Source: Bacteroidia bacterium (lineage in GTDB: Bacteria; Bacteroidota; Bacteroidia; Bacteroidales; F082). Taken from it: a stretch of 64,000 bases of DNA. The stretch covers positions 1-64,000 of the forward strand of contig JAJTAY010000002.1 in the NCBI GenBank assembly GCA_021287165.1, in the 5' to 3' direction. The translations under genes were made by a program, and so were the position numbers. Under the pieces are notes generated by a model, which saw only the letters and a program-made list of their open reading frames with translations, searched no databases and was not told where the DNA came from. Shown here piece by piece: positions 1 through 8,506 of the stretch (positions are counted from its first letter, which is position 1; every line of letters begins with the position of its first letter).

Positions 1-1241
1 TGCTCGGTGATCCTGCCAAACTCATCCCTGTTGAGGGTTCCGTTGCTATTTTTTGTGGCATAGGCGGCAGCTGTCAGTTCCATCTCGGTCGAAAACTGCA
101 CTTTCCCGCTTTTGAGGATCACGCGGGGCGAAACACGGTAAACGGAATGGATAGCAGCCCCCCGAACGGTGGAAGCGGTGCCGTCAACCCTGTTGGAATA
201 GGCAAGGATGCTTTTTTTCGAACCAAGGTTTCGTGCATATCCGCCAAACAACCCAAATTGCCACCTGCTGCCGCTGGTGTTCAGCTCTGCCCAGGTGCTG
301 AGATTGTTTAATGTGGTGTAGCTGATGGTATTACGTTGCGGATCAATCACTTCATGAACGGCATAACCGCCAAGCATAACGAGGTCGTAAAGGTTCTGGC
401 CATAAACTGCATGCACCTTGGCCGTGAACTCCTTGTTTTCGTGTTTGCCAAATGCAGCAAACGAGAGGCCGCTCACTTTTTCGCTGGTCGAATATTGTTT
501 GCCATCCTTGGTGGTGGCCAGCAGCGGCTGAAGCATTTTGAAATCGGCCACAGCTCCGGCCAGCCATAATTTTCCGGTCTCCTTGTCAAAGGTTTTGTGT
601 TGCAGCACCAAACTCGTATTTGGAACTCCGGAATACCTGAGTGATGCTGAGCCAAGTGGACTGGTAATGTCGAGCTGTGAGGATAAAATAAAAGCGGCAC
701 TTAATTTGCCAAACTGCTGTGTAAGCCTTAGCTGCGGATTGCGCGAAAAGGGCTGAAAGGGTGCTCCGGTGTTGAACGAAATCACTCCCGGATAACATTC
801 GGCCGAAAACAGCGGATGCCAGGTCTGACCTGCCAGCATCTCAGTTTTGCTCCAGTTGAGCTTCACATAGGCATGGCGCAGCCTGAAACCGTTCTGATCG
901 TAGAAATAAGCATTCTCGTTGCTGAAAAAATCTGCCTCCAGCAGGCCGCTGGTTTTTGCGCCAAAGGCATCGGGCCCTGTAATGCGCCCGCCCAGCCGCG
1001 ACTGTATGGACAGAAAATTAAATGAGCTCTTGGCGTTCAGATCTTTCCCTTCGGCATCCGGCAACACCTCCTTGGGATAGAGCAAAAAGTGCCCCTCGCG
1101 GATATTGTAGGTCTCACGACTATCGAAAAAATAATCGGTTTTGACGAAGCCCGAAAATTTAATTCCAAAAGAAGTTTCCTGAGCCTTTGCCACGAACAAT
1201 GTCAGGGCAAAGGCTGTTGTCAGGAGATGTTTTGTTTTCAT
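1..1241 (-). CDS. Porin-like outer-membrane protein, C-terminal part beyond the window
   Basis: The frame is open from an ATG at 1241 to the window edge (413 codons) with no stop, so the gene is cut by the window. It begins with a signal peptide (MKTKHLLTTAFALTLFVAKA, then QETS). The rest alternates polar and aromatic residues in short segments, as in an outer-membrane beta-barrel; GFVKTDYFFDSRE near the N-terminus is porin-like. It starts 10 bases after the symporter stop, so it is probably the last gene of the DUF485-symporter-porin operon and may carry the same small organic acid across the outer membrane. The substrate is inferred from context only. Confidence 0.6.
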   Translation of the reverse strand, partial: MKTKHLLTTAFALTLFVAKAQETSFGIKFSGFVKTDYFFDSRETYNIREGHFLLYPKEVLPDAEGKDLNAKSSFNFLSIQSRLGGRITGPDAFGAKTSGLLEADFFSNENAYFYDQNGFRLRHAYVKLNWSKTEMLAGQTWHPLFSAECYPGVISFNTGAPFQPFSRNPQLRLTQQFGKLSAAFILSSQLDITSPLGSASLRYSGVPNTSLVLQHKTFDKETGKLWLAGAVADFKMLQPLLATTKDGKQYSTSEKVSGLSFAAFGKHENKEFTAKVHAVYGQNLYDLVMLGGYAVHEVIDPQRNTISYTTLNNLSTWAELNTSGSRWQFGLFGGYARNLGSKKSILAYSNRVDGTASTVRGAAIHSVYRVSPRVILKSGKVQFSTEMELTAAAYATKNSNGTLNRDEFGRITE

Positions 1242-1251
1242 AATCAAGCTA

Positions 1252-3168
1252 TTAGGCGTGATGATAGTTTTCAACTTTTTGGGCATTGTCTTTCTGGGTG
1301 AGCAGCGACACAACAACCAACACAATCACGGCAAGGGGAATGGAAACAATGCCTGGATTATCCATAGGGAAGGGGGCTGAAGTGGTTGGCAGTCCATATC
1401 GCTCATACATCGACGGGGATAACAGGATGAGGATTACCGAAGAAAGAATACCTGTTAGTATTGAAGCTGCGATGCCTTTTGCCGTGGTTTTTTCCCAGAA
1501 AAGCAGGAATACGATGGCAGGGAAATTGGCTGAGGCGGCTACCGAGAAAGCCAGTCCCACCAGGAACGACACATTCATTCCTTTGAAGAGAATTCCCAGC
1601 ACGATGGCAAATACGCCCACGCCGAAAGCAGCCATTTTACCAGCCATGACTTTTTTACGGTCATCCATTTTCATGCCTAGATAGTTGTCGAGAAAATCGT
1701 GCGCAATGGCGCCCGAGGAGGCTACAATGAGTCCGGCAACTGTTCCCAGAACGGTAGCAAATGCAATGGCAGAAATTATGGAGAACAGCCCGACTCCGAA
1801 ATATTTGGCCAGCAGCGGACCGGCCATATTGGAGCTTTCTACGTCCAAAACACCATTAATGGCAGCGCCAAGGCCCATATACATAGTTAAAATGTAGAAG
1901 AAGCCGATGGCTACGATGGCCACGATGGTCGATTTGCGCGCATCGCGCTGGCTGGGTACAGTGTAGTAGCGAATCAGAATGTGCGGAAGGGCAGAAGTGC
2001 CAAGGAAAAGAGCCAGCATAAGCGAAACAAAGTTGAGCTTGGTCCAGAAGTTTGCGCCATGCTTGTTCGAAACTTTCAGAAGGAGCCCGGGGTTGATCAT
2101 ATCACGTCCGGCGGTGGGTTTGGGATACCATACCGTGGTATGGGCATCCCTGATTTCTACCTTTGAATATCTGGTTATCTCTGCCTCGTCAAGCGCAGCA
2201 AAGAAACCAAATGGCCCGAGCGGACCGGTTTCGTCAAGCTCCTCGCCATCACGGACAATTTTGGTTACATTGCCCACCTGATAAAACTTTTGCTCCGAGC
2301 GGGGTGCACCATTGTAGAGCTTTATGCCATCCTCAGTGATGGTCAGCGAGAGCGTTTCGACAAGCTTGCCCGAGGCGTCGAGCAAAAACCAGCGCTGAAC
2401 GCCTTCCGATTCGAGCCGCGCGAAGGTCTTGCCTCCGGCTTCAAAGGCCCCGTCGAAATGCCATTTTTCATCGTCAACACCGGTTAGTTTTCCATCCTCG
2501 ACAATGGCGGTCAGGCGCATCAGCTCGGGTGCGTTTCCGCCAGGTTTGAGCGTCAGACCATGGTTCAGGATGTAGAATGTCAGAACGGTCGAAAAGATTA
2601 TCAGCAGCGCTCCTTTGATAAACTGAACATAGGTTGTGGAGGTCATGCCTGCCGTGGCTACAATGAAAATCACAATCGAACCAACGATAAGTACACCAAC
2701 CCAGTGAGGCAGGCCGAGCAACGGCACCACCAGGTCGCCGGCACCTACCATCTGAGGAATGAGATAAAACAGCGAAACCACCAGAGTGCTGATGGATGCG
2801 GTGAGCTTGATCGATTTGGCATTGAATCGGGCGTCGAGTGCGTCAGTAAAAGTGTATTTGCCCAGGCGCTTTAATGGTTCGGCCACCAGAAAAAGGGCTG
2901 CCACCCATCCGGCCAGATATCCGATTGAATACAAAAAGCCATCAAAGCCGGAGAAGGCAATCATTCCGCAAATGCCCAGAAATGAAGCCGCCGACAAATA
3001 GTCGCCGGCGAAAGCAATACCGTTTACTCCCCAATGAATGGTGCCCCCGGCCGCATAATAGCTTGATGCCGATTTAGTTTTACGGGCAAAGTAAAACGAT
3101 AGACCCAATACGGCGGCAACGAAGAAAATAAAGATCAGAACTGCCCAAATTGAAACCTCATAAATCAT
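1252..3168 (-). CDS. Sodium:solute symporter, ActP-like (cation/acetate symporter)
   Basis: 638 residues, sodium:solute symporter family, inner membrane. Helices cover about residues 8-200 and 380-625, with ActP-like stretches (FAGDYLSAASFLG near 53-65, GTSALPHILIRYYTVPSQRD near 390-409). E. coli ActP has about 549 residues; the excess is a polar insert at about 205-375 between two helices. The start overlaps the DUF485 stop by 4 bases (ATGA), matching the E. coli yjcH-actP order. Acetate or another short carboxylate is the likely substrate; no acs gene is visible here to confirm it. Confidence 0.85.
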   Translation of the reverse strand: MIYEVSIWAVLIFIFFVAAVLGLSFYFARKTKSASSYYAAGGTIHWGVNGIAFAGDYLSAASFLGICGMIAFSGFDGFLYSIGYLAGWVAALFLVAEPLKRLGKYTFTDALDARFNAKSIKLTASISTLVVSLFYLIPQMVGAGDLVVPLLGLPHWVGVLIVGSIVIFIVATAGMTSTTYVQFIKGALLIIFSTVLTFYILNHGLTLKPGGNAPELMRLTAIVEDGKLTGVDDEKWHFDGAFEAGGKTFARLESEGVQRWFLLDASGKLVETLSLTITEDGIKLYNGAPRSEQKFYQVGNVTKIVRDGEELDETGPLGPFGFFAALDEAEITRYSKVEIRDAHTTVWYPKPTAGRDMINPGLLLKVSNKHGANFWTKLNFVSLMLALFLGTSALPHILIRYYTVPSQRDARKSTIVAIVAIGFFYILTMYMGLGAAINGVLDVESSNMAGPLLAKYFGVGLFSIISAIAFATVLGTVAGLIVASSGAIAHDFLDNYLGMKMDDRKKVMAGKMAAFGVGVFAIVLGILFKGMNVSFLVGLAFSVAASANFPAIVFLLFWEKTTAKGIAASILTGILSSVILILLSPSMYERYGLPTTSAPFPMDNPGIVSIPLAVIVLVVVSLLTQKDNAQKVENYHHA

Positions 3169-3452
3169 GTCCTATCCTCCATCTTTTTGTTTGCAGCATT
3201 TTCGTAGCGTGTGCAGATGATGTTGTAGATAAATCCCATCACCATAGCCAGAATAATAAGGCCAAAGCCGTAAACAATGGCCAGGTTTTGTTTGCCGATC
3301 ACATGTATGGCCAGAAGGTCGGGGTTGGTTAGTCCAATGGCCACAAATCCGGCATAGATAAGCGCGTAAACGATAAACAGGATAACGCCCAGTCGGGCTT
3401 TGCGGGCAGCCGCTTTGTCTGCCTCAAGCTTAACGGCAGGTCCGTGATGCAT
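3165..3452 (-). CDS. DUF485 small membrane protein, symporter partner
   Basis: 95 residues with a charged N-terminus and two hydrophobic helices (about 22-42 and 58-80; key words YALIYAGFVAIG and NLAIVYGFGLIILA). This is the two-helix DUF485 (YjcH) pattern found directly upstream of ActP-type symporters. It overlaps the symporter start by 4 bases, so the two are translationally coupled. A strong Shine-Dalgarno sequence AAAGGAGG lies at 3460-3467, 7 bases before the ATG, which is unusual in this window. DUF4212 small subunits are similar in size, but the helix sequences fit DUF485 better. Confidence 0.8.
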   Translation of the reverse strand: MHHGPAVKLEADKAAARKARLGVILFIVYALIYAGFVAIGLTNPDLLAIHVIGKQNLAIVYGFGLIILAMVMGFIYNIICTRYENAANKKMEDRT

Positions 3453-3525
3453 AAGCTTTCCTCCTTTATGGTTTTTGTTTTGGTTAATTCCGAAATAACT
3501 TTCCTTTCACCTCGAAAAAGGCGGT

Positions 3526-3533
3526 CAAAGCTA
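3526..3533 (-). promoter_or_regulatory. -7 element (TAGCTTTG) of the DUF485-symporter operon
   Basis: On the minus strand TAGCTTTG matches the Bacteroidota -7 consensus TAnnTTTG. It predicts a transcript start near 3519 and a leader of about 65 bases ending in the strong Shine-Dalgarno site. No TTG lies at the ideal -33 distance, so an activator may be needed. Confidence 0.5.
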
Positions 3534-3563
3534 AGTAATTTAAAACTATACTGTTATAAAATT

Positions 3564-3585
3564 AACAATGATAAAAAACATTGTT
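3564..3585. promoter_or_regulatory. 22-bp dyad AACAATG-N8-CATTGTT, possible Crp/Fnr operator
   Basis: Perfect 7-base inverted repeat with an 8-base spacer in the divergent gap between the acetate operon and the Crp/Fnr gene. A 22-bp dyad has the geometry of Crp/Fnr sites. Its centre is about 43 bases upstream of the predicted regulator transcript start and about 55 upstream of the predicted operon start. Its right half overlaps the regulator's -33 TTG. Operator function is inferred. Confidence 0.5.
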
Positions 3586-3611
3586 TTAAAGCAATAAAAT
3601 CAATACATTTG
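3581..3611 (+). promoter_or_regulatory. Promoter TTG-N20-TACATTTG of the Crp/Fnr gene
   Basis: TTG at 3581-3583 and TACATTTG at 3604-3611 fit the Bacteroidota -33/-7 pattern. The -7 element ends 8 bases before the ATG at 3620, so the transcript would be nearly leaderless unless a later start is used. The -33 part lies inside the dyad at 3564-3585. Confidence 0.55.
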
Positions 3612-3619
3612 CTAGTGAA

Positions 3620-4309
3620 ATGCGAATAGTTCGACAATCGGAAAACTGCGGCAGCTGCAAGTCCAAATGTGATATTTATTTCACGTCCAGGGAACTTGGG
3701 CTGCTCGATGATCTGAACCGCGCTCAGGTTCGTTTCAGGAAGCATGAAACCATTGCTGCTCAGCACGATGTTGCAAAGTATGCCATCATTGTCCTCGACG
3801 GGCAAGCCAAGATGTACATTGAGGGGTTTGGCGGACGCAACTTAATGATCGGACTTATCGTTCCGGGCAATACGCTTGGGTTGATGGCCGTTTTTGGCAC
3901 CAGTCGTTATCCTTACCATGTAAAGGCATTAACTGATGTGCATTGCTGCCTTGTTGAAATCGCATTTCTGAAACGTATGTATGAAACTGACCAATCTTTC
4001 CGGCAGCGGCTCAACGAAGCTTTTTCTCATAGTGTCAATAACATAATGGTAAAGCTTGTTTCGCTTAACCAAAAACAGTTGCGTGCACGCATGGCCGAAA
4101 GCCTGCTCTACCTGGCCGAGGTGTACGAATCGAACCGCTTCAGGCTCACGCTCACACGCAACGATCTGGGGGAACTGGCCGGTATAACCGGCGAGAATGC
4201 CGTGCGGGTGCTCAGCGAATTCCGAAAAGAAGGAATTATCGGTCTCGAAGGAAGAGCGATGGAGTTGATCCTGCCGGAAATGCTGCGCAAAATTAGTCAG
4301 GCTGGTTAG
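3620..4309 (+). CDS. Crp/Fnr-family transcriptional regulator with N-terminal cysteine cluster
   Basis: 229 residues: cyclic-nucleotide-binding-like beta-roll (about 25-130), dimer helix (about 131-165) and a C-terminal winged helix-turn-helix (about 170-222; LTRNDLGELAGITGENAVRV). The N-terminus has Cys10, Cys13 and Cys17 (CGSCKSKC), and Cys109/Cys110 fall near the position of the fourth FNR ligand, so an iron-sulfur or redox sensor is possible. FNR itself has five residues, not three, between its second and third N-terminal cysteines. It diverges from the acetate operon and is a natural candidate to control it. Many Bacteroidota relatives have only part of this cluster. Confidence 0.85.
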   Translation: MRIVRQSENCGSCKSKCDIYFTSRELGLLDDLNRAQVRFRKHETIAAQHDVAKYAIIVLDGQAKMYIEGFGGRNLMIGLIVPGNTLGLMAVFGTSRYPYHVKALTDVHCCLVEIAFLKRMYETDQSFRQRLNEAFSHSVNNIMVKLVSLNQKQLRARMAESLLYLAEVYESNRFRLTLTRNDLGELAGITGENAVRVLSEFRKEGIIGLEGRAMELILPEMLRKISQAG

Positions 4310-4468
4310 AACAGCTTTCATGGCATCTAATACAGGTAGCCCGATTTTATAGATAAGGTTTTGTTTAGAACAGCGCCCCACGTTCTCTTGCTACAACGAA
4401 AAACTAATTGCAAATAAGCGCTTTAGCTTTGTCATCGGACGCCCGACATCAGTTACATGATTCCAATA

Positions 4469-7339
4469 TTAGCCTTTAAATGCACTCATGAATTCAGCGC
4501 TGAGTCTTTCGTTGTAGTGCCCCATTTGAGCAAATACTTTTTTCAAAACGATTTGGTCCATTTCGCCCAGCCTTCGGGCTGAAACGTGGTTTCCGGCTGG
4601 CACACCGCTCATAATGTCCTCAATCTGTCGGGTCACCCGCAACTGCATCAGGTATTGGAAATGAAACAGTACCTCCTCGGCTGTGGTATTGCTCCAAACA
4701 TGCATTTGCTGCAAAGCCTTGATTCGCTGAATAGTGTTGGTTGCCCTTATTTGTTTTTTCAGGGCATAAATTCTTGCGAACATAACGACCAGCGCTGTCC
4801 AGCCCTTGAGGTCCAAAGCATCCTGCACACTCATTCCCTGAAGCATGATTGTGCCCTGCGTCGGTGGCTTAATATGCATGGCCGATTGTGCCAGCAGGTA
4901 GAAAAAGGTGGTTTTCCCTTCGAAGCTCGCGAAAATATGGTCCTGCAAAGCATCGAATACCTTTCTGTCGCCGCAACCGTGTCTAAGGTCGAAGAAAACA
5001 GACAGATTGAGGATATTTTCAGGATCTGGCTCGGCAATCCACTGCTCAAAATATGTTTTCCAGGTGTTCAGTGGCTGGCACCATAAGGGATTTGAGGCCA
5101 TAAAACCGCCCGGGCAAAACGGAAGTCCGCTCAATGTCAGCCGGTCGCATATCTTTTTGCCCAACTGCATGAAATAAGCTTTCGTTTCTTCGGCCTTTTC
5201 CGGTTCAACATCGGCATATACGATGGCATTATCCTGGTCGGAGCTGAACGCCAACTCTTCCCGGCCGGCACTTCCGAACAAAACGAAGCTGTAAGGCACC
5301 GGCGGAGGGCCAAGCTCTTTTTCAGCCAATGCAACAATGCGTGCCGTTATAGCGTCGTTGGCCGCCGAAATGATGTTGCAGATCGGTTGCATATTGCCCT
5401 TTCCCTCGGCGATGGGTCTGATAATCTGTGGCAATGCGTTGCGCAGGCGGGCCAAACAGGGTGCATCGTTGCAGTTGTCGACCGACTTTTGAAATAGCGC
5501 GACAGGCCTGGCCGCTGTTTCTGCAATTTTGTCCTTTCGCAAAATGCCGGTTGGCTTGCCGTCGGCACCGCTTAGCACAAGATGCGAGATTTCTTTGGAG
5601 ATCATAATGCCCAGGGCTTCCGAAAGGCTGATGTGACCGGGGGCTCTGATCACCGGAGAGGTCATGATGGCGGAAGCAGCTTGCTGCAGGGGCGGAATGC
5701 CCGAAGGAATACGATTAATGATGTCTTTGTTTGTCAGTATACCAATGTATTCATTGTTTAAGCTGAGCAGCACATGGGTCGACTTTTCCTGTCGCATGGT
5801 TTCTATTGCCTGCTCCAGTGTGGCTCCTGCAGGACAATGGACTATGGGATCGGCAATACTGCTGGCAGGGGCATTTTCGAAGGCCGACAACAGCTGCAGC
5901 GTCTGGGCAAACTTTTCCATTCCTGAAGTATCGGCCGATTCAACGACAGGTTCGAGAATGCCATCACAATAAACCGTATTCCCCTGATCGTCATGCACGA
6001 GAAAAAGGCTCAACAGCTGAGTGGTCAGTTCTCCGTTACATTTTCTAAGAGCAACGGGTTTGCGGCTGATCACGCCTTTGTCGCGGACTTCGGCAAGCAA
6101 TTGGCGCAGGGATTGTCGGTTTTCGATTATCTCGGACAAAGGCACATTGTTGAGCAGCGATTCGTTGCTGCATCCCAGCAATTCGGCCACGCCCCTGTTG
6201 AAATACAAAAGTCTTTGCCCGCGCATCGGAAACCTGAAGATGCCCGTTTTGCTGTGTTGGGCAAGGTTTTCGAAACGCAGTTTATAATCATCAAGCTCCT
6301 GCTTTACTGCCCGATGTTCCTGCACATCGCGAATCGTCAGCAGCAAACCGTCCTTGTCGGCAAAATGCACCGGCAAAATGGTAAGCAATGCTTGCGTAAG
6401 GCTTCCGTCCTTGCGCTTAAAACTCAGCTCATGGCGCGATTCGAGTTCTCCGTGCTTATCTTCGATTGGGTTTTTGCCGTCGATAAGTTCGGCAATTGTT
6501 AAACTCTCAAGTTCTTTGGCGGAGTAATGCAATAGGTTCTGAACATAATGGTTCGAATAGGCGATTTTACCATCAAGCAAAAGCAAAAGCCCTTCGGTTG
6601 ACGACTCAACGAGCGACCGGTATTTTTCTTTCGATTCAAGCAGCTGACGTTCGGCTTCCCGGCGCTGGTTTTCGATGCGCAGGCTTTGAACGGTTATGAA
6701 GATGATAATCAGTGTAATGAATAGCGTTATTCCAAGTAAGATGAGCAGCAGTTTGTTGGTGAGCTGGGCAATCTCGTGCTCAACATCATCAAGGTAGATG
6801 CCTGTGCCTATAATCCAGCCCCATTTCGGAAATGCCTTCACAAAACTCAGTTTTGGCACAATGCGCGTGCTGTCGTCCTTAAACTGCCATTTGTAGCGAA
6901 TGAATCCTTCGCCTGATTGCTGAGCGATGTGCGTAGCCTCAATAAAAGGTTTTGTTCCGTCGGGGTCGGCATAGTCGTGCAGGCTGCGTCCCATCAGCTC
7001 ATGCACATAAGGGTGCATAACCATGACGGGTTCTTCGTCGATAATCCAGAAATAGTCCTTTTTATCCGGTCCATAGCGAAGCGCCTCCACTTCGGCAATG
7101 GCTTTGGTGCGCGCCATGGCCGAGTCGAGCAGGCCGGCCTCCACCTCGTTCTGGTAGTTGTTCAGTATGCTCCATGCCGTATTGGTCAATTCGAGCAGCA
7201 TGCGTTTTTTCTGATCGATGGCGTTGCGCTCAAAAGCCGGGATAACAAAGGCAAAAACTGCTACAAGAAAAAGCAGTATGGCCAGCATGGCCGGAGCGAC
7301 GATTCGCCTGAAAAAACTTGCTTTAACCAGGTTTCTCAT
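4469..7339 (-). CDS. Membrane sensor: Cache-PAS-PAS-CBS-CBS-DUF294 nucleotidyltransferase
   Basis: 956 residues. In order: helix about 11-35; single Cache domain about 40-190 (KKDYFWIID, PKWGWIIGTGIYLDD); helix about 196-218; PAS 1 about 235-345; PAS 2 about 355-470; paired CBS about 495-615; then a GlnD-like nucleotidyltransferase with GSAGREE (689-695) and SSDQDN (699-704), keeping the catalytic Asp pair Asp701/Asp703; and a helical substrate-binding-like C-terminus. It should sense a periplasmic ligand and control nucleotide transfer to an unknown target. CBS-DUF294 proteins often lie near ActP-type symporters, as here. Its start overlaps the phosphoesterase stop by 4 bases. Confidence 0.8.
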   Translation of the reverse strand: MRNLVKASFFRRIVAPAMLAILLFLVAVFAFVIPAFERNAIDQKKRMLLELTNTAWSILNNYQNEVEAGLLDSAMARTKAIAEVEALRYGPDKKDYFWIIDEEPVMVMHPYVHELMGRSLHDYADPDGTKPFIEATHIAQQSGEGFIRYKWQFKDDSTRIVPKLSFVKAFPKWGWIIGTGIYLDDVEHEIAQLTNKLLLILLGITLFITLIIIFITVQSLRIENQRREAERQLLESKEKYRSLVESSTEGLLLLLDGKIAYSNHYVQNLLHYSAKELESLTIAELIDGKNPIEDKHGELESRHELSFKRKDGSLTQALLTILPVHFADKDGLLLTIRDVQEHRAVKQELDDYKLRFENLAQHSKTGIFRFPMRGQRLLYFNRGVAELLGCSNESLLNNVPLSEIIENRQSLRQLLAEVRDKGVISRKPVALRKCNGELTTQLLSLFLVHDDQGNTVYCDGILEPVVESADTSGMEKFAQTLQLLSAFENAPASSIADPIVHCPAGATLEQAIETMRQEKSTHVLLSLNNEYIGILTNKDIINRIPSGIPPLQQAASAIMTSPVIRAPGHISLSEALGIMISKEISHLVLSGADGKPTGILRKDKIAETAARPVALFQKSVDNCNDAPCLARLRNALPQIIRPIAEGKGNMQPICNIISAANDAITARIVALAEKELGPPPVPYSFVLFGSAGREELAFSSDQDNAIVYADVEPEKAEETKAYFMQLGKKICDRLTLSGLPFCPGGFMASNPLWCQPLNTWKTYFEQWIAEPDPENILNLSVFFDLRHGCGDRKVFDALQDHIFASFEGKTTFFYLLAQSAMHIKPPTQGTIMLQGMSVQDALDLKGWTALVVMFARIYALKKQIRATNTIQRIKALQQMHVWSNTTAEEVLFHFQYLMQLRVTRQIEDIMSGVPAGNHVSARRLGEMDQIVLKKVFAQMGHYNERLSAEFMSAFKG

Positions 7340-8133
7340 AGCACAAAACGACGGTTTGTATTGAGCGACAATGCGTTTATGGTTCGGTTGGAGGTGTCGA
7401 GTATGGCGATGCCGTTCACCTGACCATTGTCGGCAAGGGCCGGAATGCTTATGCTGCAGGGCTTATCCTTAAGTTTCTTAATGCCAAAAGAGTAATAATC
7501 ATACCCATTAAGCAGCCTGGCCAAAAGTCCTTCGGCCGGTTCGTAATGCACGGCGAGCCCTTCGATGTGAAGATGGCCAAAGATGCTCAGGCTGCACGAT
7601 TGCTCGCGCAGGTATTTGAAATGGGCTTTTATGCGGCTTCCTTCGTCGCTGTTGAGCAGCACAAAGCCCGAAAAGTTTGGGTAGATGTAATGCGATATTA
7701 GGATGGTTTCGCCTCCAAAATCCCTGATAACGTACTCCGGAAGGCTATTCATCCAGGCAAAGTCGTTTTCGTTCATGACAACAGGGTAGTCATCGCGATA
7801 ATTCCAAACCTTATCGCCGGCGATGGCCTGTTGTTCTTCTGCCGAAAGCTCATACCAACCGGCCGGAAGGCGCAATCCGGCACTGTAGCGCGGAATACGG
7901 CGAAGATGGAACAAATCGTGGTTGCCCGCTACCACTGCCGTACAATACCGCTTAAGCAAGGCTATGCAGGCTTCCAGATTTCGGGTGTCTTCATATTTTC
8001 CACGCAAATAAGGGTATCCCAGGATATCGCCCAGACAAACCACATGATCGCAGCGTTCGCGTTCAATCATTCTTAGCGCCTTATTCAGGCTGACAATGTC
8101 CTCATGTATGTCGGATATGAAGGCAATGCGCAT
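7336..8133 (-). CDS. Calcineurin-like metallophosphoesterase
   Basis: About 265 residues. Metal-binding motifs appear in order: SDIHED at the N-terminus, GDILG, GNHD, a histidine in LISHY, and GHLH near the C-terminus. I chose the ATG at 8133 because these enzymes start just before the DxH motif; an in-frame start at 8166 adds 11 residues. It could act on a nucleotide, a phosphodiester or a phosphoprotein. Coupling by a 4-base overlap to the nucleotidyltransferase gene suggests it may reverse that enzyme's modification, which is inference. Confidence 0.8.
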   Translation of the reverse strand: MRIAFISDIHEDIVSLNKALRMIERERCDHVVCLGDILGYPYLRGKYEDTRNLEACIALLKRYCTAVVAGNHDLFHLRRIPRYSAGLRLPAGWYELSAEEQQAIAGDKVWNYRDDYPVVMNENDFAWMNSLPEYVIRDFGGETILISHYIYPNFSGFVLLNSDEGSRIKAHFKYLREQSCSLSIFGHLHIEGLAVHYEPAEGLLARLLNGYDYYSFGIKKLKDKPCSISIPALADNGQVNGIAILDTSNRTINALSLNTNRRFVL

Positions 8134-8320
8134 GGTCTCAATAATGGGCTTGCAGCTAGATCTCATGACCTACACCGTAAAGATACGATTAAACTACTTA
8201 GTCCGAAATTTTGCCAAAAACCATGGGGAAAACACTAATAAAATGTGCTGGTGAAGTGGTCAATTTGGCTTCAAAATTTTACCAGTCTGTATTACAAATG
8301 TGTTACAAGCCGAAAATGAA

Positions 8321-8348
8321 CAAGGGGTCACATTGCTGCAACCCCTTG
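8321..8348 (-). terminator. Hairpin downstream of tRNA-Arg
   Basis: CAAGGGGT (8321-8328) and ACCCCTTG (8341-8348) form an 8-bp stem with a 12-base loop just after the tRNA 3' end on the minus strand. It is followed by the T-rich TTCATTTTC, so it is a probable intrinsic terminator. Confidence 0.55.
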
Positions 8349-8358
8349 ATTTTCACCG

Positions 8359-8432
8359 TGAACCTGAAGGGACTCGAACCCCTAACCTTCTGATCCGTAG
8401 TCAGATGCTCTATCCAATTAAGCTACAGGTCC
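8359..8432 (-). tRNA. tRNA-Arg (anticodon ACG)
   Basis: 74-base cloverleaf on the minus strand. Acceptor arm GGACCTG pairs with CAGGTTC (one G-U) with discriminator A. Anticodon stem TCTGA/TCAGA closes the loop CTACGGA, giving anticodon ACG. T arm contains GGTTCGAGTCC. CCA is not encoded. ACG is normally deaminated to ICG and reads CGU, CGC and CGA. Confidence 0.95.
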
Positions 8433-8446
8433 GTTTTTTGTGGCTG

Positions 8447-8476
8447 CAAATATACGACGATTTTGGTTCGGTTCAA
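8447..8476 (-). promoter_or_regulatory. Consensus promoter TTG-N19-TATATTTG for tRNA-Arg
   Basis: Minus-strand TTG (8474-8476), 19 bases, then TATATTTG (8447-8454): a textbook Bacteroidota promoter whose predicted start lies about 8 bases before the mature tRNA 5' end. Confidence 0.75.
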
Positions 8477-8506
8477 CATTTTTTTGGATAGGAAAATATC
8501 ATTGCT

